A stretch of 32,316 nucleotides of DNA, taken from the NCBI GenBank assembly GCA_052143275.1, contig JBKQTH010000331.1, forward strand, positions 1-32,316, in the 5' to 3' direction. Made by a program: the position numbers and the translations under genes. Of this stretch, positions 16,711 to 23,840 are shown one piece after another (position 1 is the stretch's first letter; each line of letters begins with the position of its first letter). Source of the DNA: JAJPKE01 sp052143275 (GTDB lineage Bacteria > Chloroflexota > Ktedonobacteria > Ktedonobacterales > JADMIN01). Under the pieces are notes generated by a model, which was not told the DNA's origin, did no database searches, and saw nothing but the letters and a program-made list of their open reading frames with translations.

Positions 16711-17145
16711 TCATGGCATCTCAGAGACGACCTTGACGGGAACATTCTGGAGCAAGAGCAGGGTGGCTGCTGTGTGGCGCAAGTCGTGCAAGCGGATAGG
16801 AGGCAAGCCAGCTCTTTGCAAGAGAGGTCTGAATTCGCGCTCCAGCACATGCGTGCCCCGTAGTGGTTCACCATCCTTGCGGGTAAAGACGAGTTGGTGG
16901 TCTGCCCAGGCAGCGCCAGCTGCCTGCCGCTCTTCGAGTTCACGCGCTACAAACTCTTGGAGGGCAGCCATGGGAACACGGCGCGAACGCCCCAACTTGA
17001 TACTCTTGACCTGGCGGCCCATCACTAACTCCCACATCAACGTGCGGCCCACACTCAGCGCAAGAGCGGCCTCTTCCACCGTCAGCAGCACTTTGATAGG
17101 AGCCTGGGTGGTGGTCGCGGGCGTAGAAAGCTCAGGCATAGTCAC
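16711..17145 (-). pseudogene. Decayed excisionase-integrase fusion (tyrosine recombinase remnant)
   Basis: The 144-aa reading joins two unrelated parts. The N-terminal 65 or so residues are an excisionase/MerR-like helix-turn-helix (LTVEEAALALSVGRTLMWEL, then KLGRSRRVPMAALQEFV). The rest is only the C-terminal catalytic end of a tyrosine recombinase, with the box HDLRHTAATLLLLQNVPVKVV. The reading stops at SEMP where the family continues with a GHSS-type helix. In the same frame after the stop comes TLDLWRYVE, which looks like the catalytic-Tyr segment with Trp in place of Tyr. The start GTG 17145 has AGGAAAG upstream. The gene points toward the tRNA-Met 3' end, as in tRNA-targeted integrative elements, and cannot be catalytically active. 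Confidence 0.8.
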
Positions 17146-17146
17146 G

Positions 17147-17436
17147 TCTCTTTCCTGGCGAGGACGCCAATCAGCAGCCTTATGCCGTCAATTGCACAGA
17201 TGAGGTAAACAACTCAGGGGGAGCAGCGACCTTATAGACTTTGGCGAAATGGGCATCCAGGATCTGGGCCACTCCATCTTTCTCGTCAGCCTCCGCTTCC
17301 AGGTCATCCAGGTGTTGTAAGAGCAAATCAGCGACGTTGTAGGCAGGCCTCAAGTGCAACGGCAGCACGCCACGAGCAGAGAAGATGCCGAGCAACATCG
17401 GCACCCGGTGCCGTACCTGCTCGACCCGCTCGAGCC
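17147..17436. repeat. Direct repeat A, copy 1 (other copy 22589-22882)
   Basis: About 290 bp closely similar, in the same orientation, to 22589-22882. It begins in the sequence before the shared stop (CTGGCGAGG) and covers the C-terminal half of the small gene at 17180-17545. Similarity fades around the ERVEQ codons. Confidence 0.85.
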
Positions 17437-17545
17437 TTTCATAGAGATCGTCGCTGAGCTGTGTGTCGGCCGAGAAATGGAGTGTATCAGGAGCTGCCAG
17501 GAGCACTCGAGCTGGGGAGGAATCCACATCGATGTGTTCTGTCAT
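17180..17545 (-). CDS. Unrecognised accessory protein, family member 1
   Basis: A 121-aa acidic protein with no family I recognise. ATG at 17545 is chosen because GAGGCAAAG lies just upstream and because member 3 starts at the equivalent codon. The N-terminal module (SPARVLLAAPDTLHFSADT, then LSDDLYERLERVEQ) is shared with 23833-24159. The C-terminal module (GVLPLHLRPAYNVADLLLQH, then HLDDLEAEA and ELFTSSVQLTA) is shared with 22625-23020. It is the only one of the three with both modules in one continuous frame. There are no signal peptide, TM segments or catalytic motifs. It is divergent from the DUF2283 gene and beside the integrase remnant, so it is probably element cargo. Confidence 0.6.
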   Translation of the reverse strand: MTEHIDVDSSPARVLLAAPDTLHFSADTQLSDDLYERLERVEQVRHRVPMLLGIFSARGVLPLHLRPAYNVADLLLQHLDDLEAEADEKDGVAQILDAHFAKVYKVAAPPELFTSSVQLTA

Positions 17546-17610
17546 GTTGCTTTGCCTCACTTTCTCTACGCTGGCTTTCGTCGGGGCGTGCTACTATGTG
17601 GGAAACCAGG
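17425..17610. repeat. Direct repeat B, copy 1 (other copy 24045-24228)
   Basis: About 185 bp, clearly similar to 24045-24228 in the same orientation. It spans the N-terminal module of the small gene family, its start codon and the upstream intergenic region, including the bases just before the divergent plus-strand gene. Confidence 0.8.
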
Positions 17611-17631
17611 AGGGAGATCGAGCAGACATCT

Positions 17632-17832
17632 ATGAAGCTTCAGATTGATCGGGAGGCCGATGCACTGTACTTCCGTCTAGATGACTCCGAGATTGTGGAC
17701 TCTGAAGAAGTACAACCAGGCGTCATCCTCGACTGTAACGATCGTGGCCACGTGGTCGGCATCGAGATGCTCTACATCAGCGAGCGGGTCGATGCGCAGA
17801 AACTGCAGTCACTGCAATTCGAGACGGCGTAG
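17632..17832 (+). CDS. DUF2283 family small protein
   Basis: A 66-aa protein with the characteristic DUF2283 layout: MKLQIDREADALYFRLDD at the start, a VQPGVILDCNDRGHVVGIEML core and an ending helix. The biochemical role of the family is not established. Members are common beside toxin-antitoxin genes and in accessory regions. ATG 17632 is chosen because family members start at this Met-Lys. AGGAGG lies rather far upstream, and ATG 17596 would add 12 residues. It is divergent from family member 1 and shares its promoter region. Confidence 0.82.
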   Translation: MKLQIDREADALYFRLDDSEIVDSEEVQPGVILDCNDRGHVVGIEMLYISERVDAQKLQSLQFETA

Positions 17833-17971
17833 GTGGATGAGAGCATCGGTGCCACTGACCACCCTGGAGGTAGCGGAGTAGCCTTGAGGAGACGTGCTGT
17901 GGAACTCAATTTGGCACGATGCGGTGCAATTGCCTCGGTAAGCAATCCAGAGTGACTTAAGGACGAGTATC

Positions 17972-18144
17972 ATGCCACAGCGGACGGAACATCTCTACAT
18001 CGTCACCGATGACTAGATCTTGGGGGCGAGCTATGACGAGGAGCATCTGGCATGTGCTGCCGCTGCGCGGCAGGAGGCACTCCATGTGGCGTATCTGTCA
18101 TGCGATCAGCACGCCGATCCGCCCATGTCATGGTCGGCGAAGTA
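17972..18144 (+). pseudogene. Possible small gene interrupted by a stop
   Basis: From ATG 17972 the frame reads MPQRTEHLYIVTDD, a TAG at 18014-18016, then ILGASYDEEHLACAAAARQE and about 20 more codons before TAG at 18142-18144. The composition on both sides of the stop is protein-like and coherent, which suggests a single small gene broken by one nonsense change. No family was recognised. The 3' end overlaps the convergent DinB-like gene. It could also be chance. Confidence 0.3.
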
Positions 18145-18639
18145 GCCGGCGGTGCGCCAGGGACCGGAGCCGGCGATGAAGGGCTGCATCAGCGCGCGCT
18201 CGGCCTGCACGGTGTGGTTGAGGTCGTGGGCAGCCCACTCATTGACCATGTCGCCGAGTGTGACGGGGCCAAGCTCCGCGTGGCGGGCGCTCTTGGTGAG
18301 GTCGGCGGGGGTAAGCTGGGCCAGGAGAGCGAGGGACTGCTCCCGCAGGGTGGCGAACTCACGCGCCATCCCGGCAGGACGACTCAGGTCCATTGGCGGC
18401 TGCGCATCTGGATCGAAGCCGGGGAAGTCCTGGCCGGCGAGGAAGGCGCGCACACGGGTCGGGAAGACAGAGCGCTCGACATCGAGCAGGTGGCGCAGGC
18501 ACTCGGCGGCGGACCATTGGCCGTCGGCTGGCGGACGCATGAGCAGGTCTCTGGGCACCGACTCCGTCAGCGAGAGCCAGCGAGCGGGCGTAGTGGTGAG
18601 GATGGCGCGGGCACGTGGGAGCAGGACGTCGGATTGCAT
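18106..18639 (-). CDS. DinB-superfamily four-helix-bundle protein
   Basis: A 177-aa protein of the DinB/YfiT/DfsA superfamily, metal-binding four-helix bundles that include bacillithiol- or mycothiol-type S-transferases and many uncharacterised members. Visible features are WSAAECLRHLLDVERSVFPTR with a ligand His, and NEWAAHDLNHTVQAERALM with the paired His ligands. ATG 18639 has GGAGGAG upstream. The frame continues further upstream into a PIN-toxin fragment, which is a separate remnant. Codon use is GC-richer than in the surrounding TA genes. It follows the hicAB locus on the same strand. Confidence 0.82.
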   Translation of the reverse strand: MQSDVLLPRARAILTTTPARWLSLTESVPRDLLMRPPADGQWSAAECLRHLLDVERSVFPTRVRAFLAGQDFPGFDPDAQPPMDLSRPAGMAREFATLREQSLALLAQLTPADLTKSARHAELGPVTLGDMVNEWAAHDLNHTVQAERALMQPFIAGSGPWRTAGYFADHDMGGSAC

Positions 18640-18675
18640 GGGTGTCTCCTCCTGATGGCGGCGTGACGGACCCTG

Positions 18676-18741
18676 GCTGCTACGTAGCCTGGAGCCGTAG
18701 ATGAACCAAAAGAACGCATGGGTGTCCAGCAGCACTCTCAC
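18676..18741 (-). pseudogene. N-terminal stub of a PIN-domain (VapC) toxin
   Basis: Starting at GTG 18741, directly after the hicB stop, the frame reads MRVLLDTHAFFWFIYGS, the standard start of a PIN toxin with its first catalytic Asp (LDTHAF). It then degenerates and runs into the DinB-like gene. About 50 bp here closely match the start of the vapC pseudogene near 25068-25117. Only about 20 of the usual 125-130 residues remain, so it is not functional. Confidence 0.7.
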
Positions 18742-18747
18742 TTCAAT

Positions 18748-18975
18748 TCAGCGCGTAGCAAAGACCTGAGGCTCAGGCAATGGTTTCCCGTCCTGCTGCG
18801 TCCACAGGATGAGGGATTCGATGAGGTCCCGTCCTTGTTTGACAGCTTCTTCATACGTAGCACCATGCGTGAAATTGCCAGGAAACTCGGGAATGGACAC
18901 GATGTAGGCCTGATCCTCATCCGACCACTGGATCACCATGGAATAGTGAAGATGCTCTGTATCTGTAGCGCTCAT
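18748..18975 (-). CDS. hicB: HicB-type antitoxin
   Basis: A 75-aa protein with the HicB partial RNase-H-like fold: YSMVIQWSDEDQAYIVSIPE, EFPGNFTHGATYEEA and a following helix. It neutralises HicA and normally represses the locus. It lacks the extra C-terminal ribbon-helix-helix or HTH domain of longer HicB proteins, so DNA binding is uncertain. Its ATG overlaps the hicA stop by four bases (18972-18975), a translational-coupling arrangement. It is intact in length. Confidence 0.88.
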   Translation of the reverse strand: MSATDTEHLHYSMVIQWSDEDQAYIVSIPEFPGNFTHGATYEEAVKQGRDLIESLILWTQQDGKPLPEPQVFATR

Positions 18976-19187
18976 GATTGTCTCCCCTTTGCCTCACGCA
19001 CTTGCTCCAGAGCGCGACGCACTTCGCGCTCCTGGTAAGGCTTGGCATCATCACTTGCTTTGCCCGACATGACAACGTGTCCGGGATACAAGGGGTGGAG
19101 CCAGCGCCGATGGCTCCCCTTGCCAGATTGTCGGGTAAAGCCCTCTCTGCGCAGATCGCCTTCTAGCTCGCTTACTTTTCTCGGCAC
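18972..19187 (-). CDS. hicA: HicA-type mRNA interferase toxin
   Basis: A 71-aa double-stranded-RNA-binding-fold toxin that cleaves mRNA. Motifs: LRREGFTRQSGKGSHRRWLHP with the catalytic His at about 26, then VVMSGKASDDAKPYQEREVRRAL. The start is GTG 19187 with GGAGGTGAC immediately upstream, a strong ribosome binding site. It precedes and overlaps hicB, the usual toxin-first order. It appears intact. Confidence 0.9.
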   Translation of the reverse strand: MPRKVSELEGDLRREGFTRQSGKGSHRRWLHPLYPGHVVMSGKASDDAKPYQEREVRRALEQVREAKGRQS

Positions 19188-19272
19188 GTCACCTCCATTG
19201 CGCTGTCATAGTAACATAGTTGGCGCTACCCTGTGCTCGTCATTCCTGTGTCTCTTCTCTCACGGTAAATGA

Positions 19273-19449
19273 GAAGGGCCGTGTTACACCACTCGGCCCT
19301 CGGGTTTCTGCTCCTTGGTGAGGAGCTACGGTGCAGTCTCGTTTTCGCGAAAGCTGCAGGGGGTAGAAGCGGTGTCGGGACAGGAGAACCCGCACCAGTA
19401 CTGCACCAACATTCGTGCATTCGCCGGCTACATGCTGGAGCTCGGGTAG
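19273..19449 (+). pseudogene. Possible C-terminal gene remnant antisense to the namZ end
   Basis: After a TGA at 19270-19272 the plus-strand frame stays open to TAG at 19447-19449 and reads in part RKLQGVEAVSG, then QYCTNIRAFAGYMLELG. It looks like the tail of a protein, with no start codon or ribosome binding site. A 7-bp stem with a 12-base loop (AGGGCCG 19275-19281, CGGCCCT 19294-19300) lies in the same stretch and could be a weak terminator for namZ. Evidence is thin, and I see nothing else in 19188-19427. Confidence 0.2.
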
Positions 19450-20768
19450 AGCAGATAGGGGTCCCGTTGCTGGTTGAAGGCCGCGAGCGGTGCGGCCCAG
19501 CCCTGGGTGGCTGCGGCGAGCGATGCCCCTGCCAGGATCTGCTCCCGCAGCTCCGACGAGCCCGCAAGCGCATCGAAGTGCGACACGTCCCAGGCGAGCT
19601 GGTCGGGGTGCAGGCTCGCAGTCTCGATGAGGGCCGCCAGCGCGACATCTATGGGGTCGTAGAGGCTCCGATCGGTCGCACTGAAGCGCACGGCATACAC
19701 CGCCTCACCGGCGTATTTTCCGTCGTCGGGCTGCGCCGGAGTGAAGGACACCTCCTCGAACTGCACGCCACTGAAACCGTAGGCCTGCAGGCGTTGCGCC
19801 AGCTCCGTGGCCCGCAGCCACGGTGCGCCGATCTGCTGGAAAGGCCGGCTGGTGCCGCGCCCAACCGAAAGATTGGTGCCCTCGAAGAGACAAGTACCCG
19901 GGTAGTGCAGAGCGCTTTCGAGGTCGGGCATGTTAGGCGAGGGAGGTATCCACGCCAGCGCGGTCTGGTCATAGTACAGTGAGCGCTGCCACCCGGCAAG
20001 CGCCACCACCGTGAGGTCGGCGTGTATGCCGTGCTCGATGTTGAGGAAGTCTGCCAGCTCGCCGGGCGTCATGCCATAGCGCATCGGTACGGGGTACAGG
20101 CCCACCAGTGATGCGAACTGTGGATCCAGCAGGTTGCCTTGCACAAGCATTCCGCCAAGCGGGTCGGGCCGGTCAAGCACGATGAAGCGGAGGTTATGCT
20201 CCGCCGCGCTTTGCATCGCCAGCGCCATCGTCCAGATGTAGGTGTAGTAGCGCGCGCCGACATCCTGTAGGTCGTAGACCAGGGCATCGAGGCCCGCCAG
20301 CATGGCGGCGGTGGGCTGGTCTGTGGCGCCGTAGAGCGAGTAGATGGGCAATCCGGTCTGCGCATCGCGTGCGTTGGCGATGCTTTGCCCCGGTGCCGCG
20401 ACTCCACCCAGTCCATGTTCCGGGCTGAAGAGCGCGAGCAGCTGCAGGTCGGTGCGGGCGTAGAGCAGGTCTATGGTGCGGCGGCCGTCGGTGCTCCGCC
20501 CGGTCTGGTTGGTGATGAGGCCGATGCGCTGATGCCGAAGCAGCTCCGGGTGCTCGAGGAGCACATCCACGCCGCAGCGAACTGATCCCGGCACCCTTGA
20601 CTGCGCGGTAGGTGACGAGCGAGCGGGCAGCACTGTTGCGTCCGGACGGCGCTGGGTAAGCGGCGCGGCGCGCGAGCTGCACCCTAGGAGGCTGCCCGCT
20701 CCGAGCACTGCCGCTCCTTGCAGCAATCGTCGCCGCGGCAGCGCGGTCCGACCTGTTGTGCCTGCCAT
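19428..20768 (-). CDS. namZ: NamZ-like exo-beta-N-acetylmuramidase (DUF1343), Tat lipoprotein
   Basis: A DUF1343 protein, the family shown to contain exo-acting N-acetylmuramidases that release MurNAc from peptidoglycan fragments. It has 446 aa. The export signal combines a twin-arginine-type start (PRRRLLQG) with a lipobox LLGC, Cys30, so it is probably folded before export and then lipid-anchored. Family segments: RIGLITNQTGR, LFSPEHGLGG, YDLQDVGARYYTYIWTM, FIVLDRPDPLGG, FEGTNLSVGRGTSRPFQQIG. GGGGGAGG precedes the ATG. It may serve wall recycling or scavenging of other bacteria's walls. No NagZ or Mur-sugar genes are adjacent. It sits in the accessory stretch but is intact. Confidence 0.9.
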   Translation of the reverse strand: MAGTTGRTALPRRRLLQGAAVLGAGSLLGCSSRAAPLTQRRPDATVLPARSSPTAQSRVPGSVRCGVDVLLEHPELLRHQRIGLITNQTGRSTDGRRTIDLLYARTDLQLLALFSPEHGLGGVAAPGQSIANARDAQTGLPIYSLYGATDQPTAAMLAGLDALVYDLQDVGARYYTYIWTMALAMQSAAEHNLRFIVLDRPDPLGGMLVQGNLLDPQFASLVGLYPVPMRYGMTPGELADFLNIEHGIHADLTVVALAGWQRSLYYDQTALAWIPPSPNMPDLESALHYPGTCLFEGTNLSVGRGTSRPFQQIGAPWLRATELAQRLQAYGFSGVQFEEVSFTPAQPDDGKYAGEAVYAVRFSATDRSLYDPIDVALAALIETASLHPDQLAWDVSHFDALAGSSELREQILAGASLAAATQGWAAPLAAFNQQRDPYLLYPSSSM

Positions 20769-21117
20769 ACCGGCCTCCCCCGATCTGCATCTGCCGCTTG
20801 CAGTGTAGCACCAGGATCGCAGTCTGTGGCCCTCCTTTCCGCGTTCTATGTTTGTTTTGGCTCGTAGCTGACGGCAATAGCTTCACGAGGTGAACTCTGA
20901 CCGCATTCTCGCCTCCCTCGGCACCTCGCTCAGCGTGTAGTCATAGCTGCCGGCCGTCCAGTGCCAGCGTACCCTGCTCGACGGCCGGAACCGTCGTCGA
21001 CAGTCTCTCCATACGCTGGCCCTCGAACTCCAGGATGATTGCGGCTGGCGCTGGTAGGATCTATTCCTAGCATTTCCCTAACCGGTAGAGTGTCAGACCG
21101 CAGCAAATCAAGGCCGC
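20769..21117. other. Intergenic stretch without a convincing gene
   Basis: These 349 bp lie between two minus-strand genes. I see the namZ ribosome binding site and a possible extended -10 (TGCTACACT on the minus strand) about 45 bases before the namZ start, without a -35. Protein-like minus-strand triplets near 20883-21060 do not hold one frame. No RNA gene or repeat was recognised. Confidence 0.6.
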
Positions 21118-22416
21118 TTAGCCATTCGAGGCCGGAAACATACCGGTGAAGGGTATGCTGCCGGGGACACGGCCCGCTGAGCCCGGCGGTGTGCTGAGCA
21201 GGTAACGATAAATGTTCTGCGGTGTGCCGTCAATGTTGCTTTGCGAGACATCGAAGCCGCTACCGTCGGCGAGCCACGCCGGTTGGCCAATCGCGTCGGG
21301 AGAATAGACCCTTACGCTGCCGCCGCTCAGGCTATCAGTGGCGATATTGGGCGTCGGGTTGGCGTTGGTCACGGCGACATGCGAGCCATCCGGCGAGATA
21401 GTTACGTAGGTCATGTCATTCGATGTGACGACCGGCGCGGTGTTCAGGATTTGGTGGGAGTTGCTGCCGTCAGAGTTCGCAGCGAAGAACTGCGAAGTCG
21501 TGATCAGGCCGGTGCTGCCGCCGAGTGTAGCCGTCGTATCCTGGTAGACCAGCTGAGAGCCATCGGCAGAGACGTCCCAACCCATACCGATGATTTGCCC
21601 CTCGGCACCGCCATAGGTCGAGATGTCACCTAGAGAAATCGGTGAGCCGATCTCAGTGTGAGTGGAGAGGTTGTAGCGATGGAGCAGTCCTGATCCTCGT
21701 TGGTAGTGATTGCCGCTGGTGTCGCCGGGTATTGGGCTGAATGCTGTGTACGCCAGGTAATAGAGTGTGCCGCAACGTACCTCGCCCTCTACTGGACTTG
21801 CCGCTAGCCCTGTTAGAGAAGTCAGGGTACCGGTGGTGATGTCGTAGCTGAGAGCTGAGGGAGAGGCACTGCCTCGGCTGCCACTGCCGGAGAAGATCAG
21901 CAGGGTGTTGTTGTCTGCCCAGGCCAGTATGCGCTGCGGCACCGCTTCACTGGCAACCATGATGCGGGCCGTAGATGGAAGCTGGATAACGGCATGAGTG
22001 CTGGTATCAACGATGTAAGGGTTATACTCGATGGAGAAAGGCACTACCTGAGCAATCTCGACGGCCAGGTGCTGCGCATCCGGCGATATGGCGATGAACG
22101 CGGGATAGGGTGCGTTGCCGACAGCGCCCTCATCGGGAATGCCGAGTGGGTAGTGAAAATCGCTAAGGACGGTCGTAGCTGCGCCACCTATGGTCCCGCT
22201 CACTTGCTGGCCGGTCACCCAGGCTTCCGCGTGAACAGTGGTTCTCGTGGCACATGAAGCGGCCGCAGACCCACCGGGGCTGCTCGTCGTGCTCAACTTG
22301 ACACCGGGGACGGAAGAGGTGTTGCTGCTGCATGCGGAAAGAGACAGAACCAAGACCAAGGAAATGAGTGCGCAGGTAATCACCAGGAAAGGTACGCGAG
22401 GTCTCTGATTTAACAT
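21118..22416 (-). CDS. Secreted lipoprotein with beta-propeller-like (TolB/WD40-type) repeats
   Basis: A 432-aa protein. The signal sequence has a hydrophobic core and lipobox LSLSAC, Cys29, then a Ser/Thr/Gly-rich linker. The body has repeated propeller-blade-like motifs: AFIAISPDAQHLAVEI, GWDVSADGSQLVYQD, YVTISPDGSHVAVTN, QPAWLADGSGFDVS. These SPDG-type turns are typical of TolB/WD40-like propellers. A binding or sensory role outside the membrane is likely; the ligand is unknown and no catalytic motif is seen. ATG 22416 has GGGAG eight bases upstream, and a good promoter lies at 22487-22515. Confidence 0.8.
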   Translation of the reverse strand: MLNQRPRVPFLVITCALISLVLVLSLSACSSNTSSVPGVKLSTTSSPGGSAAASCATRTTVHAEAWVTGQQVSGTIGGAATTVLSDFHYPLGIPDEGAVGNAPYPAFIAISPDAQHLAVEIAQVVPFSIEYNPYIVDTSTHAVIQLPSTARIMVASEAVPQRILAWADNNTLLIFSGSGSRGSASPSALSYDITTGTLTSLTGLAASPVEGEVRCGTLYYLAYTAFSPIPGDTSGNHYQRGSGLLHRYNLSTHTEIGSPISLGDISTYGGAEGQIIGMGWDVSADGSQLVYQDTTATLGGSTGLITTSQFFAANSDGSNSHQILNTAPVVTSNDMTYVTISPDGSHVAVTNANPTPNIATDSLSGGSVRVYSPDAIGQPAWLADGSGFDVSQSNIDGTPQNIYRYLLSTPPGSAGRVPGSIPFTGMFPASNG

Positions 22417-22486
22417 TGTCCAGACTCCCGTTACAAAAGAGGCTCACGGCTATTGCACAGCGCCAAGCGGGGAGAGCGCTTGCCCA

Positions 22487-22515
22487 AATATAGCGTTCAT
22501 CCGGATAAGATGCAA
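22487..22515 (-). promoter_or_regulatory. Promoter of the beta-propeller lipoprotein gene
   Basis: On the minus strand TTGCAT (22515-22510), a 17-base spacer and TATATT (22492-22487). It gives a leader of about 65 nt before the ATG at 22416. A good but not perfect sigma-70 match. Confidence 0.6.
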
Positions 22516-22588
22516 TGTGCTACCTCACAGCACCTCTAAATAGAGAGCCAGAACCGGCCGATCCGGCCTACGACCTTAAAAAATTGTG

Positions 22589-22882
22589 ACTTCTCTTTTC
22601 TGGCGAGGAGGCCAATCAGCAGCCTTATGCCGTCAATTGCACAGATGAGGTAAACAACTCAGGGAGAGCAGCGACCTTATAGACTTTGGCGAAATGGGCA
22701 TCCAGTACCTGTGCCAGTCCACCTTTCGACTCTGCCTCAGCTTCTAAGTCATCCAGGTGTTGTAAGAGCAGATCAGCGACGTTGTAGGCAGGCCTCAAGT
22801 GCAATGGCAGCACGCCCCTGGCAGAGAAGATGCCCAGCAACACCTGCACCCGATGCTGCACTTGTTCAACTCGTTCTAAGCG
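22589..22882. repeat. Direct repeat A, copy 2 (other copy 17147-17436)
   Basis: Closely similar to 17147-17436 across about 290 bp, including the non-coding bases past the stop codon, so this is a DNA duplication and not only protein homology. Confidence 0.85.
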
Positions 22883-23020
22883 GGCGCCCATGCCTTGCTC
22901 AACCCAGGCAGGCACCGAGCCATACTTTTTCTGGTAGCGAGCCCGTCTAGCTTGCGCTCGTTCTGCTTCTCTCGCTGCCACCCTCTCTATCCAGTGGTAC
23001 AGGGCTGATAGCGACGCAGC
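22625..23020 (-). pseudogene. Unrecognised accessory family member 2, N-terminus missing or frameshifted
   Basis: The C-terminal module (LERVEQVQHRV, then GVLPLHLRPAYNVADLLLQH and ELFTSSVQLTA) is nearly identical to member 1. Upstream of it, a different charged helical segment (YHWIERVAAREAERAQARR, then RYQKKYGSVPAWVEQG) replaces member 1's N-terminal module. No good start is visible: ATG 22891 would leave 89 aa, and the open frame further upstream does not look coding. A one-base shift near 23010-23020 would join it to another open minus-strand frame (ending LEVEDASPPLRRYQPCTTG), so a longer frameshifted gene up to about 23330 is possible. Function unknown. Confidence 0.5.
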
Positions 23021-23046
23021 GGCGGGGAGGCATCTTCGACTTCTAA

Positions 23047-23391
23047 GGAGTCCACTACGCCCAGCAGCATGCGCCGGACCAGCAGGCACAGCGAGCAAAA
23101 GAGCGACTGCTTGCCATAATGCATGCGCAGGGGCATCTGGTAGATACCAAGAACCTGCCCTCCTATCCTGGCGTGTCTGACCTGCCCAGGCCCGGCACCC
23201 CTGAACGCGCACAGTTTGAGGAGGAGGTTGGGAACGCTCTGAGCGATGCGCTCGAACAGTCCGGCCTCAGCCTTCTCGATTTGATTGACGCTGCTAGGAC
23301 AGGAAGAAGAGACGTGGCAGCACGAAGGAGGGACCATGTATGCCGGCTCCCTACTACCTCGACACCAGCGCGCTCTTACCACGCCTGCTGA
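23047..23391 (+). pseudogene. Possible 5'-truncated antitoxin gene before the PIN toxin
   Basis: After TAA at 23044-23046 the plus-strand frame is open and protein-like: AQRAKERLLAIMHAQGHLVD, then PGTPERAQFEEEVGNALSDA and GLSLLDLIDAARTGR. Position and charge pattern fit a PIN-toxin antitoxin. No start with a ribosome binding site exists (first ATG 23119), and the frame runs about 17 codons into the toxin gene instead of stopping before it. The opposite strand is also open here, so which strand codes is unresolved. Confidence 0.35.
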
Positions 23392-23840
23392 AACGCGCGC
23401 CAGGACACGCATGGGTGGAGCATATTTGTGGAGCAGACAGTCAGAATGTTATTGCGCTGGCAGAGATCACTGAGGCGGAAATCGCCGCCTCGCTGAATCA
23501 ATTGGTCCGGGGTGGCACTCTTCGCCAGAAGCTCTGTAATGATGCGCTCGCGTTGTTTTGGAGTCAGGTAAAAGGAAATGAGTACACCATTATTCCCGTC
23601 ACCACACCCATTGTGCGGCGCGCAGCAGATTTGTGTGGCATGCGAGCGCTGAAAGGGTATGATGCCGTGCAACTTGCCTGCGCCCTCATTTTTCGGGAAG
23701 ATGTTCGGCGTACCAATGCCGCGAATACCAATCCAGATGATCTTGCTTTAGCTGATCCTATCTTTCTGACTGAGGATGAGCGCCTGCACGACGAGCCCAG
23801 GCTGAAGGCTTTACAGTGGATTCACCCCTGGGTCATCTGA
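23340..23840 (+). CDS. PIN-domain ribonuclease toxin (VapC-like)
   Basis: A 166-aa PIN-domain protein, a Mg-dependent ribonuclease of the VapC type. The acidic residues of the active site are all present: YYLDTSALL (Asp8), AEITEAEIAA (Glu42-47 region), LKGYDAVQLACAL (Asp108) and FLTEDERLH (Asp146). It is longer than typical VapC because of an insert around 118-138. ATG 23340 has GGAGGG seven bases upstream. An antitoxin would be expected directly upstream; what is there is at best a damaged gene. It converges with family member 3, with stops overlapping. Confidence 0.85.
   Translation: MPAPYYLDTSALLPRLLKRAPGHAWVEHICGADSQNVIALAEITEAEIAASLNQLVRGGTLRQKLCNDALALFWSQVKGNEYTIIPVTTPIVRRAADLCGMRALKGYDAVQLACALIFREDVRRTNAANTNPDDLALADPIFLTEDERLHDEPRLKALQWIHPWVI

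Noticed and set aside
20883..21060. Possible C-terminal remnant of a glycosidase upstream of namZ
   Set aside because: The last 27 or so codons look protein-like (WTAGSYDYTLSEVPRE), but the frame does not continue sensibly and two frames compete; too weak to call.
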